The notes: generated by a model from the letters alone, not told the origin. A stretch of 64,000 nt of DNA from Adiantum capillus-veneris (GCA_014529385.2 CM043947.1:101933311-101997310); one strand, 5' to 3'. Positions 9,894 through 19,890 are shown, counted from the stretch's first letter. A program made the numbers and translations.

Positions 9894-10236
9894 TCAGATT
9901 TAACATTCAGAAATAGTAACATGACACAGAATATATGGAATGAGAGAAGAAGGAACTCAGAATAAAGAGTAAGAATGCTTCATTCATCAAGAAAGAGCTA
10001 CAGAGATATCTCAGTACAATCAGATCCTTCACAGCGTACAGAACCGACTTATATCAACTTTTCCAAGAAGTGATAACAACCTCAGTCTTGATACAGTATA
10101 ACTGTAAAATATCCGATTGATCAACATCCGACTGACTACAATCCGACTTACTACATATCCAATGAAGCATATTCGATTGACTAACAAAGCAGATCTGACT
10201 AACTACTAAACTGACATACTAATATGCATGTCAACA
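9894..10236 (-). repeat. 5' LTR of G1
   Basis: Gapless 343-bp match to 1439-1781, about 5 percent different by eye. In sense it starts TGTTGACA at 10236. The bases just inside it (9893 downward, GTTATGAGAGG) weakly resemble the initiator-Met primer-binding site TGGTATCAGAGC, with several mismatches. The 15-bp TCCGA-type array is present here too (about 10112-10172), slightly more decayed. Confidence 0.88.
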
Positions 10237-10980
10237 ATACTCATGTGTAATCAATGTGGCATAGATCATTTGATTGCCCAATGTCCAAATAATCCAAATG
10301 CACCAAAGATCACGCCATTAAACTTGATTGAGGTTACCGAGGAGCCATCACAAAGTACACATGTGGTACCAGTAAACGTACTCACACGATCGATGCTCCA
10401 AAAAAATATATATATTCTTGAGGAAAGAGACACGACATCAATTTCCCAATCTCAAAAAAGAAGAAAACACGAAGAAAGAGATCGCAAAAAGTAGCGAAGT
10501 CAGACCCCAGTTCAAAGACCAACATAGGGACTGGTGATGACCCCGTATATATGAACGATGTTGAAGAGGATTTTGATTCAGGAGAAACCATGGAGACCAA
10601 TGACCACTAAGATAAAAACCAACAAGGAAGATCTTCATGAGCCACAATGGCCAGGATCCAAGAAGAAGATAGGAACTTATCCAAACCCTACAGAGTAGAT
10701 CGAACAAGTCAAGCAATTAAGGAGTTTGGTAGAAGATACCCAAAGGGATCTAGAACCAGCACCTAGGTAGATCCAGATTATAGACACCGTGTTCCCTACG
10801 CAACAACAACCTCACCAAGTCCATAGACCCTTAGCCATACCTAGTGTCATCCAAGAAGAAAGTGACTTAAAGTCATGGGAAAGTGGGCGTACTCACTTCT
10901 TAATGGAAAGAATGTTTACAGAGGGACTACCTGATCCTATAGAAGAAATGGAGATCCCATCAAGGGACTGAAGCCCAAAA
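10228..10980 (+). pseudogene. G2 gag fragment with CCHC knuckle
   Basis: The first codons are shared with the G1 LTR end. The sequence CNQCGIDHLIAQCPNN is a canonical CX2CX4HX4C knuckle, and basic residues (SQKRRKHEERDRKK) follow. A later in-phase piece at 10789-10971 (TQQQPHQVHRPLAIPS, TEGLPDPIEEMEI) is proline- and acid-rich spacer between gag and protease. Several stops and a frame change separate the two. The capsid part is missing. Confidence 0.65.
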
Positions 10981-10981
10981 G

Positions 10982-11863
10982 ATGCCGTTAAACATTGCCA
11001 AATTGATGGATTTCATGTCTTCAGAATTTATAACCACCATCATGTCCAAACTATATAAAGACCCTGAGCTAGTCTCAGCTCTTCGAGCCTTCCTCAATGG
11101 AGAACTAAAGTTTGGGCTACCACAATTTGCACAGATGGATGGAGCTGGGGAGATCCCAATAGAGGAGGAACACTTAGATCCACAACCCAACCTAGAGGAG
11201 AACCTTGTTATAGAAATATATGTTAACAAGTTGGGACAATACTTTGAGGGTGATGAATCCAATACAACCATACCAATCACTACTAAGCAATTAATTGTGA
11301 AGTGAATCCTTGATGGTGGCACTGGGGTTAGCATTGTGACTAAAAATTGATGGGAAACTATTGGAAGACCTCACCTTGCGACCACAACCATAGTAGTGAA
11401 GATGGCCAATGGGTCTATTATTAAACCTATTGGGATGCTAGAAGACCTCAAGATCAAGGTCTTTGGACATAAAATAAGAGTTACCTTCATTGTTATGGAT
11501 TTATCCAAGCACACTATGGCATCTGAGATGATCTTAGGACGTCCTTTCATGAGGGAAGCAAAAATGGTGCATGACTAGTCGAAAAACCATGTCTACTTGC
11601 AGTTCCAAGATTTTGTCATTCGAGTGGATCTTGTAACTGGTCGAGCACATCCCCTAGGAAACATGTTTATAATTGATCATAGATCTGACACCACAATTCA
11701 CTCGGCCCCATTGCAGTACTGTTACACGTGTAAAGCGGACACTGATGTTGGGGAAGATTCTCCTTATATGGATGTACTACTTGGAATGATTGAGTCAGAC
11801 AACGTGGATTGGGTCCACCTAGCAGCAACCATAGACACTTGGGGAAACAAGGGGACGACCTAG
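10982..11863 (+). pseudogene. G2 retropepsin
   Basis: Residues before the active site are YVNKLGQYFEGDE and TTKQLIVK, then a TGA at 11303-11305 and ILDGGTGVSIVTKN with the D-G-G active site. After another stop, IIKPIGMLEDLKIKVFGHK and EMILGRPFMREAKMVHD complete the protease fold (the LGRPF motif is the C-terminal hallmark). A linker with YLQFQDFVIRVD continues to 11863. The protease would release gag and pol products. Three stops make this copy defective. Confidence 0.75.
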
Positions 11864-11884
11864 GTAACACCTAAGGGGGATGAA

Positions 11885-12474
11885 ATGCCCTTACCCTTAA
11901 ATATGCTACGAGCAATGCATATAGCTTCTGACAAGACTCATCCTAATATAACGAAGAGAACATACAAGTGGGTCCCTAAAGTTTCTTTAGCGACCATAGC
12001 TAGTGCTAAAAAACAGAAGCCTTGTAAGAAATGTCCCACTTGCCCCAAGAAATGTAAGGAAACGTGGCAGTGGATTCCCAAAAAACTATTGGAAGCCCAA
12101 GGCTATTATGAAGGAAATGATCAAATCTGGGTGCCAAAACGTAAATTGTGCTCTTACCTATCACCTGACCCATGTAAGCCCAATCCTGTAGCTCCAAAAT
12201 AAATTGAAGATCACGGAAAGGAAAAAATCACGGAATGCTACAACCCGCTCTAGATCTAGTTTGGGTTCCAAAGAAAAACCAATCTATTCGGCCTAGCTCA
12301 GGAACAGGGAGGTCAAATGAAGCTTCTTGCTCTTCATGTAGTTCCTGTACGGAAATCGAAGCTTCGACACAACCTCCACCTACCATTGTACATATTCATA
12401 CAAACAACAAAGAGTTTGCACCTCTCGTTGTAAGTTCACCACCTACAACAACGTTGCAAATAAAATCATGAGAG
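11885..12474 (+). pseudogene. G2 WVPK-repeat tail
   Basis: A Lys/Cys-rich stretch with four spaced aromatic motifs: TYKWVPKVSL, TWQWIPKKLL, QIWVPKRKL and, after a frame change near 12235, LVWVPKKNQ. Between them is KKCPTCPKKCKE, a cysteine-rich segment with possible metal-binding spacing. The same region recurs at 49233-49463 (inverted copy A') and, more diverged, at 27993-28274 in G4; G3 has its own version at 19975-20400. I do not recognise a domain. Similar single WVPK motifs occur in some Copia polyproteins near the zinc knuckle, so a nucleocapsid-related role is possible but unproven. Confidence 0.6.
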
Positions 12475-12605
12475 AGTCCTTACCACCCTTGCAACTAGAT
12501 GAAACGCATAGGGCGGTCGAAAATTATTGGTCAAAGTCTTCACCCATAACAACTTGGAACAATTGGTTTCAAAAGGTACATCATTCCAAAAGGTATGATC
12601 TACCC

Positions 12606-13160
12606 AAGGAAGGGGGGAGTGTTTGCGGACATCCATCATTCACTTATTTTCCTCTTACCCTTCTTTTCCTGACCTCTCAATCACCAATCTTAGGGAATGT
12701 ATATATAAAGCCTGATGCTGACAAAAAACAAAAAGAGTAAAGAGCAAGAGCAATTAGCAAATGAGTGTGCACAATAAAAGTCAAAACTTTGACCCAAATC
12801 TACACATTCACATCCGATACACTGAAACAGAAACCTATGTCATCAAACACCTTTGATCCTCATCACTCGAGTGATGGAGGGTAGGTAAGATTAGTTCGAT
12901 AGGAGTGTTTCTTATTTAGAGTTTAGTGATTAGCAAAGTTCTTTCTTCCCATTGATGTGCCTCCTAGAGGTATTCTTTGTGTTTCCAATGTGTACAGGAA
13001 CGTGTTGCTGTTGTTAGGATTTGAATCTTCATGGGATCTTTCTCTCATTCACTCTTTAAATCAAGAGCGATCATCAACACAAACAGGTGTTTCTTGTCCA
13101 TTAGCATTGCCCCTTATCTTTTTTGCATCCATGTTTGTCTGCTTTAATTGTAATTGGTAG
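12606..13160 (+). repeat. Polypurine tract and LTR of G2
   Basis: AAGGAAGGGGGGAG at 12606-12619 is a classic polypurine tract, used to prime plus-strand DNA. The LTR begins TGTTTGCGGACATCC at 12620. A TATA-like ATATATAAAG is at 12701-12710. The 3' border cannot be placed without the partner LTR; an end somewhere before about 13160 is a guess. The inverted copy starts at 48835 on the minus strand. Confidence 0.65.
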
Positions 13161-14049
13161 CATAATATTCAACTCATTTGCTTAGTATCAAACATTAAAT
13201 TCAATGTAATTTTTTGTCATAGACACTTGTCTAGGTTTAAAATCAAGCAGTTTGGCTAAGCTAGTTTGACCAAGTTAGGCGTTAGAGATCTTCTCTTAAT
13301 ACCATGGGGAATGTACTAGGGCTTTCTACTGGGAAGTATTATAAAGGGAGTTTACTAGTGTGATGAGCCTGGGGAGGGTAACAATGTTATATGACCCCCT
13401 AAAGTTACAAAATTAAAATGCTGAATACGAACAAACAAAAATCAAAGTGCCACAATGTAAAATCTTAAGCTGGAAGAGAAATCGCAGCTTGATTTGGTAC
13501 TTCACTCACATGTATCGCCTATGGTACTAGAGCTCTAGAGGTTCCCAGTGTGGGCGCTTTTCCTTGAAAAGAAAAAAACCCAAGGCATATAAAACAAGCA
13601 AACACATCAAAATTGAAACAATGTGAAAAGACTTGGGGGGGTCAAAGAAAAGGAAATAAGTTATGCGATGATTTCATGAGCAACTCCTTTTATCGTAGCT
13701 TAACTACAAGGTCTTCTAGGTATAGCCTCTAGTCAGCCCTTGTACATGAAATACTTGGCTCTCGCAATTAAACAACTTAATTGACCGGAGAAAATTGAGA
13801 AGCTTGCCCATGGTATTAATAGTTGACCTCTAGTGCCTTTCGACCGTTAAATTCGCGACCCCAGACTTGTTTAGTTTTTGACTTTCATAACTGTTTATGC
13901 ATTTAATTATATTACGATTTAATGTTTATTGCTGACAAATGGTTTAAAATTCTGCTACCAATCAATTTGTGCCTAAAACTGCATATGCTTTTTTGTATAT
14001 GAGAATGCAATTACTGTGCCAATGTTGTTTGATTTTGCAGTGACTAAAG
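13161..14049. other. no gene seen in block A
   Basis: AT-rich sequence without a credible coding frame. It includes TTTGATTTTGCAG at about 14028-14040, which looks like a plant 3' splice site, directly before the coding-like end of the next Gypsy remnant. I cannot tell whether this reflects a real intron. Confidence 0.5.
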
Positions 14050-14650
14050 AAGGCAAAGAACATTCATCTCAAATGCTCTTCCACCTCTACAAACGAGCTT
14101 CAACTCAATAGCTTTCGAGGACGGAATCTACATCAGGAAGGGGGGCATGTTAACCCTCACGGACATTCCTATCACCTAAGACGGACGCCATATTATTTAT
14201 TTGGTAGATTCAGGTACTGGGCTTGTCGGTCCAATAGGAAAAGGGTAAGAGTGATCGCCGACGAGAGGTGCACTCTAACTAGAACATTCAAGGGATTAGT
14301 TGGCTAAGCATGGGTGCCCAAGTGTGAATGGTGCGAGCTCATATAAAAGTCAAATAAACCTGAAATTCACTCATTCTTTCATTTGTGCAATTGAAGAGTG
14401 CTCTTGATCCATCTCCATCTTCTTCTTCTTCATCTCCTTGTGTGTGTGTATGCGTGATAGAGAGAGAGAGTGTGTGTGTGTGTGTGATCGAGCATTGCGA
14501 TGGTGGTACGACGACGGCGAGGCGGTTGAGCGCAACGTAGCAACGTTTTCCTCTTCTTCGCGGCAAGGAATCCTCTACGACAGCAAGCGTAGAGCGGTGA
14601 GTGACACACCATTGTCATCTTTGAGCTTACTAGTTTAGGCTAGTTGCGTG
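14050..14650 (+). repeat. Gypsy 3' end, polypurine tract and LTR
   Basis: TTTCGAGGACGGAATCTAC at about 14113-14131 followed by AGGAAGGGGGG (14135-14145) is the signature 3' end of plant chromovirus-like Gypsy pol, which normally reads TTTCGAGGACGAAATT..GGGGGG. The LTR starts TGTTAACCCTCACGG at 14148. A TATA box (CATATAAAAG, 14340-14349) lies about 190 bp in, followed by a transcribed-like region with GA and GT microsatellites. The 3' LTR limit is not visible. Rest of the element is absent. Confidence 0.65.
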
Positions 14651-15040
14651 CTTGGAGCCATTTGTGGCTCGCACACAGTGTATCGGCAAGTCCCTTGCAT
14701 TGACACGTGCAATAGACGCGCACAGAGATACGGGTCTCCCAAATGAACCTTATTCGGAGGGTCCTTAATTGGCCAATGGAAAGTGAACCACAAACTCATG
14801 GATGAACGGATGAACTGGTTGACTGCTCCATGGTTGATCTTATCGTTATACTTGGTGAAATTGGGTAAGTTATGAACCGCTACTAGGAACATAGAGAGCC
14901 TTGATGGCGGCCAAGTTCCATGAGTTTCTTCTTGCAAAGGTCATACTCTCGAAGACGTGGCTTCTCAGACTCCTCCAATAATTTTTGCAAGGGGTTTGTC
15001 TCGTCCATCATCGGTTTGAACTCCCGTCCTCCTCCTCTGC
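14635..15040 (-). other. unassigned coding-like stretch in block A
   Basis: A 100-codon minus-strand ORF (14635-14937) is preserved in the inverted copy at 46610-46798 only in part, because one start-side segment differs by a frameshift. Immediately upstream, the minus strand could encode MDETNPLQKLLEESEKP and LREYDLCKKKLMELG, a charged helical stretch, then a stop. I recognise no family. It may be retroelement leader sequence. Confidence 0.3.
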
Positions 15041-15239
15041 GAGGTTACATTAGCCGAACTCCTGAGGTTACGACCAAACATGTGGACCACTGTAGGCAAA
15101 TGCTTAGAAAAATTTGGAGTGAAAGACCCCACCTCGAAGCTTCAAGAAGGGATCAGAGAATTGGACAAGCCTCAACTAAACACTAGGCCAGTACCCTTAA
15201 ACAAAGTTGGAGAATATTGCGAAGGGAAGATGGAAACAC

Positions 15240-15952
15240 CACGCTACCAGTAGAATTCTAGGAAGTAATTTCCAAAGCTATTCTAGATAGTCGAGCAGGA
15301 GTTGATATTTCCACTAAGGAAATCTGAAAAAAAATGAAGAAAACCGGCTTTGAGAGCTACCAGAATGAAATTGCAACTAGCAGATGGGTTCATGGAGAAG
15401 CCTTTAGGACTCTTAGAAAAAGTAATGGTCACCTCGTGCGGAATCGAGTATGAGCATACATTTGCAATAGTCGATTTCGACAAAAAGAACAATTACGAGA
15501 TCATCTTGGGAAGACCATTCATGAGACAATTAAAGATGGTCCAGGATTGGGGTTACGACCACATATATCTCAGACATGGTGAGACTACAACCAAAATACA
15601 CCTAAAAGACCATAGTTACAAAGATGTGAACCAGACACCAGTGGAAGAGTTTGATTCAGCTACATTGGCAGGGTCTGAACTCCCAGCATGGTTAGGGCAA
15701 CAAAAAGAGCTATGGATGTGCCGAGCTTCACATTGTGGGAGCTTAAAAAGAGAGGAATGCATCTTAGAAAGAGCTATTGAGGACAAGGATTATATTCCGG
15801 AACCTTTTCCTGAAGATGCCTTGGAACCTCTGGAATGGGAACACATACTAGCAATGTTGGATGTCTGTACCATTACAAATAGTCCAACGACAAAATTTTG
15901 CGATAAGGATGGCTATGATGTGCTACCCTATTACATGGTAAGCCTTATATGA
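15240..15952 (+). pseudogene. G3 first retropepsin (PR1)
   Basis: AILDSRAGVDIST at about 15274-15312 is the active-site strand, where the catalytic D-S-G has become D-S-R. After a frame change, KLQLADGFMEKPLGLLEK, EYEHTFAIVDFDKK, and EIILGRPFMRQLKMVQDWGY complete the fold, with the LGRPF hallmark. A linker with acidic residues (EPFPEDALEPLEWEHIL) follows and ends at a TGA near 15950. Position upstream of RT is the usual one. The substitution and frameshift imply it is inactive. Confidence 0.75.
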
Positions 15953-16078
15953 GGAGGAGATGAAATTGTCGAACCACCAGAACAAGAAGAGTTTTATAAC
16001 TCCTCTGAGCATCTGGAGGTAAATAACGACGCAGATAATGAGTGTTCAGACAGCTCAAGTGAGCGTGGGGAGAAAACG

Positions 16079-17527
16079 GTGAATATCAAGTTTTATGATT
16101 TTGCCAATCAACACCTTAGATGCCAGGAACACTATAGGAGAAAACGAGCAGAAAACAAAATGAGAGAGAATCTGATGCCCAGGATAAAAGATAAAACTCA
16201 CTATCTAATGCTTGTCAAAGCAGAGGATTGTGTAAAAGACCAAATATCAGGAAGATTCTCGAGAGTGAGAAGGGAACGAATGCAAGAGGAAATAAAACAA
16301 GTACGGAAAGCTAAAACAGAAACAAAATCAAAAAAATCTCAAAAATCAAAACAAGAAACAACAAAATCCCCAGAGTGGACCAAATTGGAGCGTAAAACGA
16401 AATACCAAGAACTAAAACGGTCTTTACGAGAGGTATGGACTACTGAGGGAGAAAGTGATGGTAAGGAGGATTCAGAAAAAGGAAACATGAATGTACCATC
16501 ACACTATCGGAAATTCACCGTCCAGGACAAAAAAATCATAATGACACCACCAGTCAGGGAAAGAATAAACCAAGAATCTTACGATGGGCCGAAAAATGCA
16601 AAACGGATAGACCTCGTTGAACCAGGTGAAAAGCCTCAGCCGGTCTATATCGCAACTGATTTAGAGCCTGAAGAAGAAGAACAGTTAACCCAACTTCTCA
16701 AGAAGTATAAAGATGTGTTTGCATGGTCTTACAAAGACCTCAAAGGAGTTGATCCATCGATATGCCAACATACAATTCCTTTGAAATCCGATGCCAAACC
16801 TAGCAAACAGCGTCATTATACATATAATGACACATTTGCTAAACGAATCAAAGAAGAGATTGACAAGCTGATGGATGCTGAATTCATCTATGAAATCGAG
16901 CATACAGATTGGGTGTCACCCATTGTGGTTGTCCCCAAAAAGAACGAAAAGCTGTGAGTGTGTGTGAACCTCAAAAAGGTAAATGCAACCACCATAAGGG
17001 ATAATTATCCCTTGCCAATCACAGAACATGTACTTGAGAGGGTGGCCAAGAAACGGGCTTATTCCTTTCTAGATGGGTGTTCAGGGTATAACCAACTCGC
17101 AATTGCGATAGAGGATCAAAACAAAATAGCGTTTTCCACAGAATGGGGAATATATGCGTATAGAGTTATGCCTTTTGGCTTAACCAATGCACGAGCTACC
17201 TTTCAGAGGTTAATGACGCATGCGTTCAAAGAATACCTGAGAATATTCTTAGAAATATATATGGATGATCTTTGTGTACACTCTCTTCTACGAGAGGAAC
17301 ATATTGACCATTTACAAAATGTATTTGAGAAGTGCAGAACATATCGAATCTGTCTTAACCCGAAAAAGTGCATTTTTATGGTTAGGCAAGGCCGCATCTT
17401 AGGGGACATTGTCTCAAGAAATGGCATAACCACTGACCTAGACAAAATCAAAGTCATAGTAGGTCTGCCCAGGCCTACTAATGCGAAACAAGTACAATCC
17501 TTCATGGGACACTGCGGATATTATTGA
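16079..17527 (+). pseudogene. G3 reverse transcriptase with basic linker
   Basis: The N-terminal 150 residues are a highly basic, charged linker (RVRRERMQEEIKQVRKAK, KSKKSQKSKQE). The linker motif VFAWSYKDLKGVDPSICQH precedes RT. RT motifs: WVSPIVVVPKKNEKL, then a TGA at 16955-16957 where the family has arginine (KLRVCV), then SFLDGCSGYNQLAIA, VMPFGLTNARATFQRLM and the catalytic IYMDDLCVHS. QSFMGHCGYY ends at another TGA (17525-17527), again before a usual arginine. The catalytic aspartates are intact. It would synthesise element cDNA. Confidence 0.85.
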
Positions 17528-17539
17528 AGATTCATATAT

Positions 17540-17930
17540 ATGTATGCAGTCATCGCACAACCTCTGTATCGTTTGTTAGTCAGTTTTGAGTGGACTGAGG
17601 AGTGTGAAACTTCATTCCAAAAGCTTAAGAAAAACCTTGTATCAGCACCTCTACTTAAGGCACCAGATTGGAAAAAGATATTCCATGTTCACATTGATGC
17701 ATCTGCATATGCAATCGGGAGTATTCTGGCTCAACCTGGAGACGGAACAATGGATTTCCCATTTTGTTATGCAAGCCGACAGTTAAACAGTGCAGAAAAG
17801 AACTACACAACCACTGAAAGAGAGGGGTTATGAATGATTTATGATGTAAAGAAATTTTGGCATTATTTGCTCGCAAACAAATTTGTGTTCTTCACAGATC
17901 ATCAAGCTCTGGAATTCGAGTGTAATCTTG
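17540..17930 (+). pseudogene. G3 RNase H
   Basis: After the TGA the connection reads AVIAQPLYRLLVSFEWTEEC and ETSFQKLKKNLVSAPLLK, then RNase H with FHVHIDASAYAIGSILAQPG, FCYASRQLNSAEKNYTTTER and a third TGA (17831-17833), then FWHYLLANKFVFFTDHQAL. The catalytic D (HIDAS), E (TEREG) and D (TDHQA) are present. The usual tail (GRIARWLLLLEEFDF...ADHLSR) is missing after TDHQALEF, where the sequence jumps to LEDAHVQD; a deletion probably removed it. Confidence 0.82.
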
Positions 17931-18075
17931 AAGACGCACACGTCCAAGATTGTGCATATCATTGTTCAACAATGAAAACACACCAGAGACTGAAACAATT
18001 AGGGATTTATTGGCCAACTATGTAAGCTGACACACATGCTTATGTTAACAATTGTACTATATGTAGTCCCAAACG
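17931..18075 (+). pseudogene. first H2C2-like finger of G3
   Basis: In the frame continuing from RNase H, AYHCSTMKTHQRLKQLGIYW then PTM, a TAA at 18023-18025, and ADTHAYVNNCTICSPKRP form a recognisable H2C2 finger (two His, then CTIC). A normal finger follows 270 bp later, so this is an extra copy. It may be an insertion or recombination with another Gypsy element, since it is flanked by EDAHVQD before and SAWSQYIIDFV after, which are normally adjacent. Confidence 0.6.
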
Positions 18076-18079
18076 ACCA

Positions 18080-19531
18080 GTGGATCACGCGACATTGTTT
18101 CAGGTAAACATTGCATCTGCATGGAGTCAATATATCATTGATTTCGTAACCACAAGGACGTTTCCTGAAAACATAACAAGAGCACGGAAAAGGGCTATAG
18201 AGTTAGAGGCTCGCGACTATAATTTAATTGGGAACCAACTCTACAAGCGAGGAAAGGACAATCAACTTAGAATCTGTGCAAGTGAAAGTGAATACCTGTT
18301 GATTCTAGAACACGCACATGGAGGCATAAGTGGAGGCCATTTTTCAAGCGATAAGACGGCAAAAATTGTCTTAACTGCACGAATATGGTGGCCTGCATTG
18401 CATATGGATGCTGAGGAGTTTGTAAAGCGTTGTGACGCATGTCAGTGCACCAAGGTGCCGATAAAGAGAGATGAGATGCCACTACGGCCAATGATGGGAG
18501 CAAGGACATTTGCAAAATGGAGCATTGATTTTGTGGGGCCTATTTCACCCCCTACATATCGCACCCATACCCAATATATCATTGTGGCTACGGACTATCT
18601 CAAAAAATGGACGGAAGCCAAGGCAACATAAAAATAAGACGCAAGAACCAGTGCATAATTTTTGTATGAGAATGTTTTTGTACGATACGGATTACCAATA
18701 GAAATTGTCAGTGATCAAGGAACACATTTTCTTAATGAAGTCATTGAATATCTGCTAGAGGAATTCATGGTCATACATAGAAAATCTACTCCATATCATC
18801 CACAGGCAAATGGGCAAGCTGAGGCCACAAATAAAACACTATGCACGGTTCTCACTAAAATTGTATCAGAGTCAAGGACAGACTAGGATCAACAGTTATA
18901 CTCAACACTATGGGCATACAGGGTAGCATACAAAACATCAATAGGAACAACACCGTACAACATGGTGTTTGGCCTAAATGCTATATTATCCATAGAGTTT
19001 TTAATTCCAACTCTACAAGTAGCGAAACGCTTAGAATGGATAGGGCATGAGCTCTCTTCAAGAATAGATGATCTTGAAAAGCTAGATGAACTTTGCTGAT
19101 AAGCTGTAGCTTCGATCTATGCTAAAAAGAGAAGACAAAAAGAATCTTTTGACAAGCATGTGCGCACGAAAGAGTTCAAAACAAGTGATTATGTACTTGT
19201 TTATACCTTGAAGCAACATGCCAAGAAACTTAAAAAGCGAGGGATGGGACCCTTTGTGATTAGTGACCTATCACAAAGTGGAGTTGTCAAGCTTGCTACA
19301 TTACCAGGTGAAGAAATGCCAAATTGGATTAGTGGGTGTCGATTAAAGAAATATCATTTACCACTAACACAGGATATGCTTCAACAAATCCATCAAGAAA
19401 AACAACGGATGAAGGAGAAACAGAGGGTACGAGAAGAAGCTCAAGCAAAAGCAAAAGAATGCATTGCAAAAAGACGGCTTCTACGACAACAACAACAATG
19501 TGGCTCACCTTTTCGAATAAATGCTATTTGA
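18080..19531 (+). pseudogene. G3 integrase
   Basis: RKRAIELEARDYNLIGNQLY leads into the H2C2 finger (EHAHGGISGGHF ... CDACQCTK). The core has WSIDFVGPISPP (first D), VSDQGTHFLNEV (second D) and YHPQANGQAEATNKTL (E), so the DDE triad is intact. STLWAYRVAYKTSIGTTPYN and MVFGLNAILSIEFLIPTL follow. The C-terminal part has FKTSDYVLVYTLKQHAKK and RGMGPFVISDLSQSG. Stops interrupt at 18629, 18886 and near 19097. A basic helical tail (QEKQRMKEKQRVREEAQAK, KRRLLRQQQQ) ends at a TGA (19529-19531), and the same frame continues into the second protease. Confidence 0.85.
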
Positions 19532-19890
19532 TTAACGAATTTTGATGAAGACACAGTGGAGCCAATAATTGCAATCAAAGTGGGTAGCAATCAAGCTGAA
19601 TCGACGGCATTGCTTGATTCTGGAGCTCAAGCAAATCTAATCTCTTACAGATTATACAAACAGCTCAAGCCACAAGTCAACTAGATCCTACTCCACAAGT
19701 GCTGGAAAGTAGTACATCACATTCACTGAAAACATTGGGTTGGACTATATTGCATGTACAAATGCATCAATATATTTACCCACACAAATTTTATGTGGTC
19801 GAGAATGAAAGCACACAACACCCCATGTTGTTGGACAAACTTGGCAAAAAGAGTATAATATGCAGATAGATTGGAATGCGGATGCGGTCA
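19532..19890 (+). pseudogene. G3 second retropepsin-like domain (PR2) after integrase
   Basis: The frame directly after the integrase TGA reads DEDTVEPIIAIKVGSNQAES then TALLDSGAQANLISYRLYKQ, which has an intact D-S-G-A active site and the hydrophobic pattern of a retropepsin N-terminal half. After a frame change the rest reads LKTLGWTILHVQMHQYIYPH, KFYVVENESTQHPMLLDKLG and MQIDWNADAVKI, resembling the second half: h-FyVv ... mLLgk/LGr ... DW. Protease normally lies upstream of RT, and this element has that one too (PR1). A matching domain follows integrase in G4 on the other strand. Substrate and activity unknown. Confidence 0.68.

Larger units (their letters stand above)
1439..10236 (-). 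mobile_element. Gypsy element G1 with two LTRs and extra 3' genes
   Basis: A complete-length but decayed Ty3/Gypsy element of about 8.8 kb lies on the minus strand. Order in its own sense: 5' LTR (9894-10236), gag with two zinc knuckles (8430-9430), protease-RT-RNase H (5751-8228), integrase (4184-5527), ORF-X (2890-3921), a coiled-coil ORF (2101-2877), a short ORF (1881-2108) and the 3' LTR (1439-1781). Gag and most of pol share one frame with in-frame stops; frame changes begin near 5780. The outer flanks differ (Copia gag on the left, plus-strand Gypsy G2 on the right) and I see no matching 5-bp target duplication, so a rearrangement after insertion is likely. The extra ORFs lie inside the LTR pair, which ties them to this element. 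Confidence 0.85.
10237..12619 (+). mobile_element. Gypsy element G2, gag-protease-WVPK without RT or integrase
   Basis: Plus-strand remnant that begins where the G1 LTR ends, so its 5' part is lost. It encodes a CCHC knuckle, a retropepsin and a WVPK-repeat tail, then a polypurine tract (12606-12619) and an LTR starting TGTTTGCGG at 12620. RT, RNase H and integrase are absent: after the protease the sequence passes within about 350 bp to the WVPK tail that in G3 and G4 lies beyond integrase. This looks like an internally deleted derivative of the same lineage. Confidence 0.7.
11979..15040. repeat. Block A, left arm of a 3-kb inverted duplication
   Basis: About 3062 bp here match the reverse complement of 46401-49456 at high identity, with a few base differences and small indels (one is in the GA/GT tract near 14460). 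The arm carries the G2 WVPK tail and its LTR, about 1 kb of unrecognised sequence, the 3' end of another Gypsy element with its LTR, and an unassigned stretch to 15040. The left break is inside coding sequence and the right break inside noncoding sequence, so the arm ends are not transposon ends. Confidence 0.88.

Noticed and set aside
12003-12197. Alternative-frame ORFs over the WVPK tail
   Set aside because: Same region in other phases; the WVPK frame is the one shared across G2, G4 and A'.
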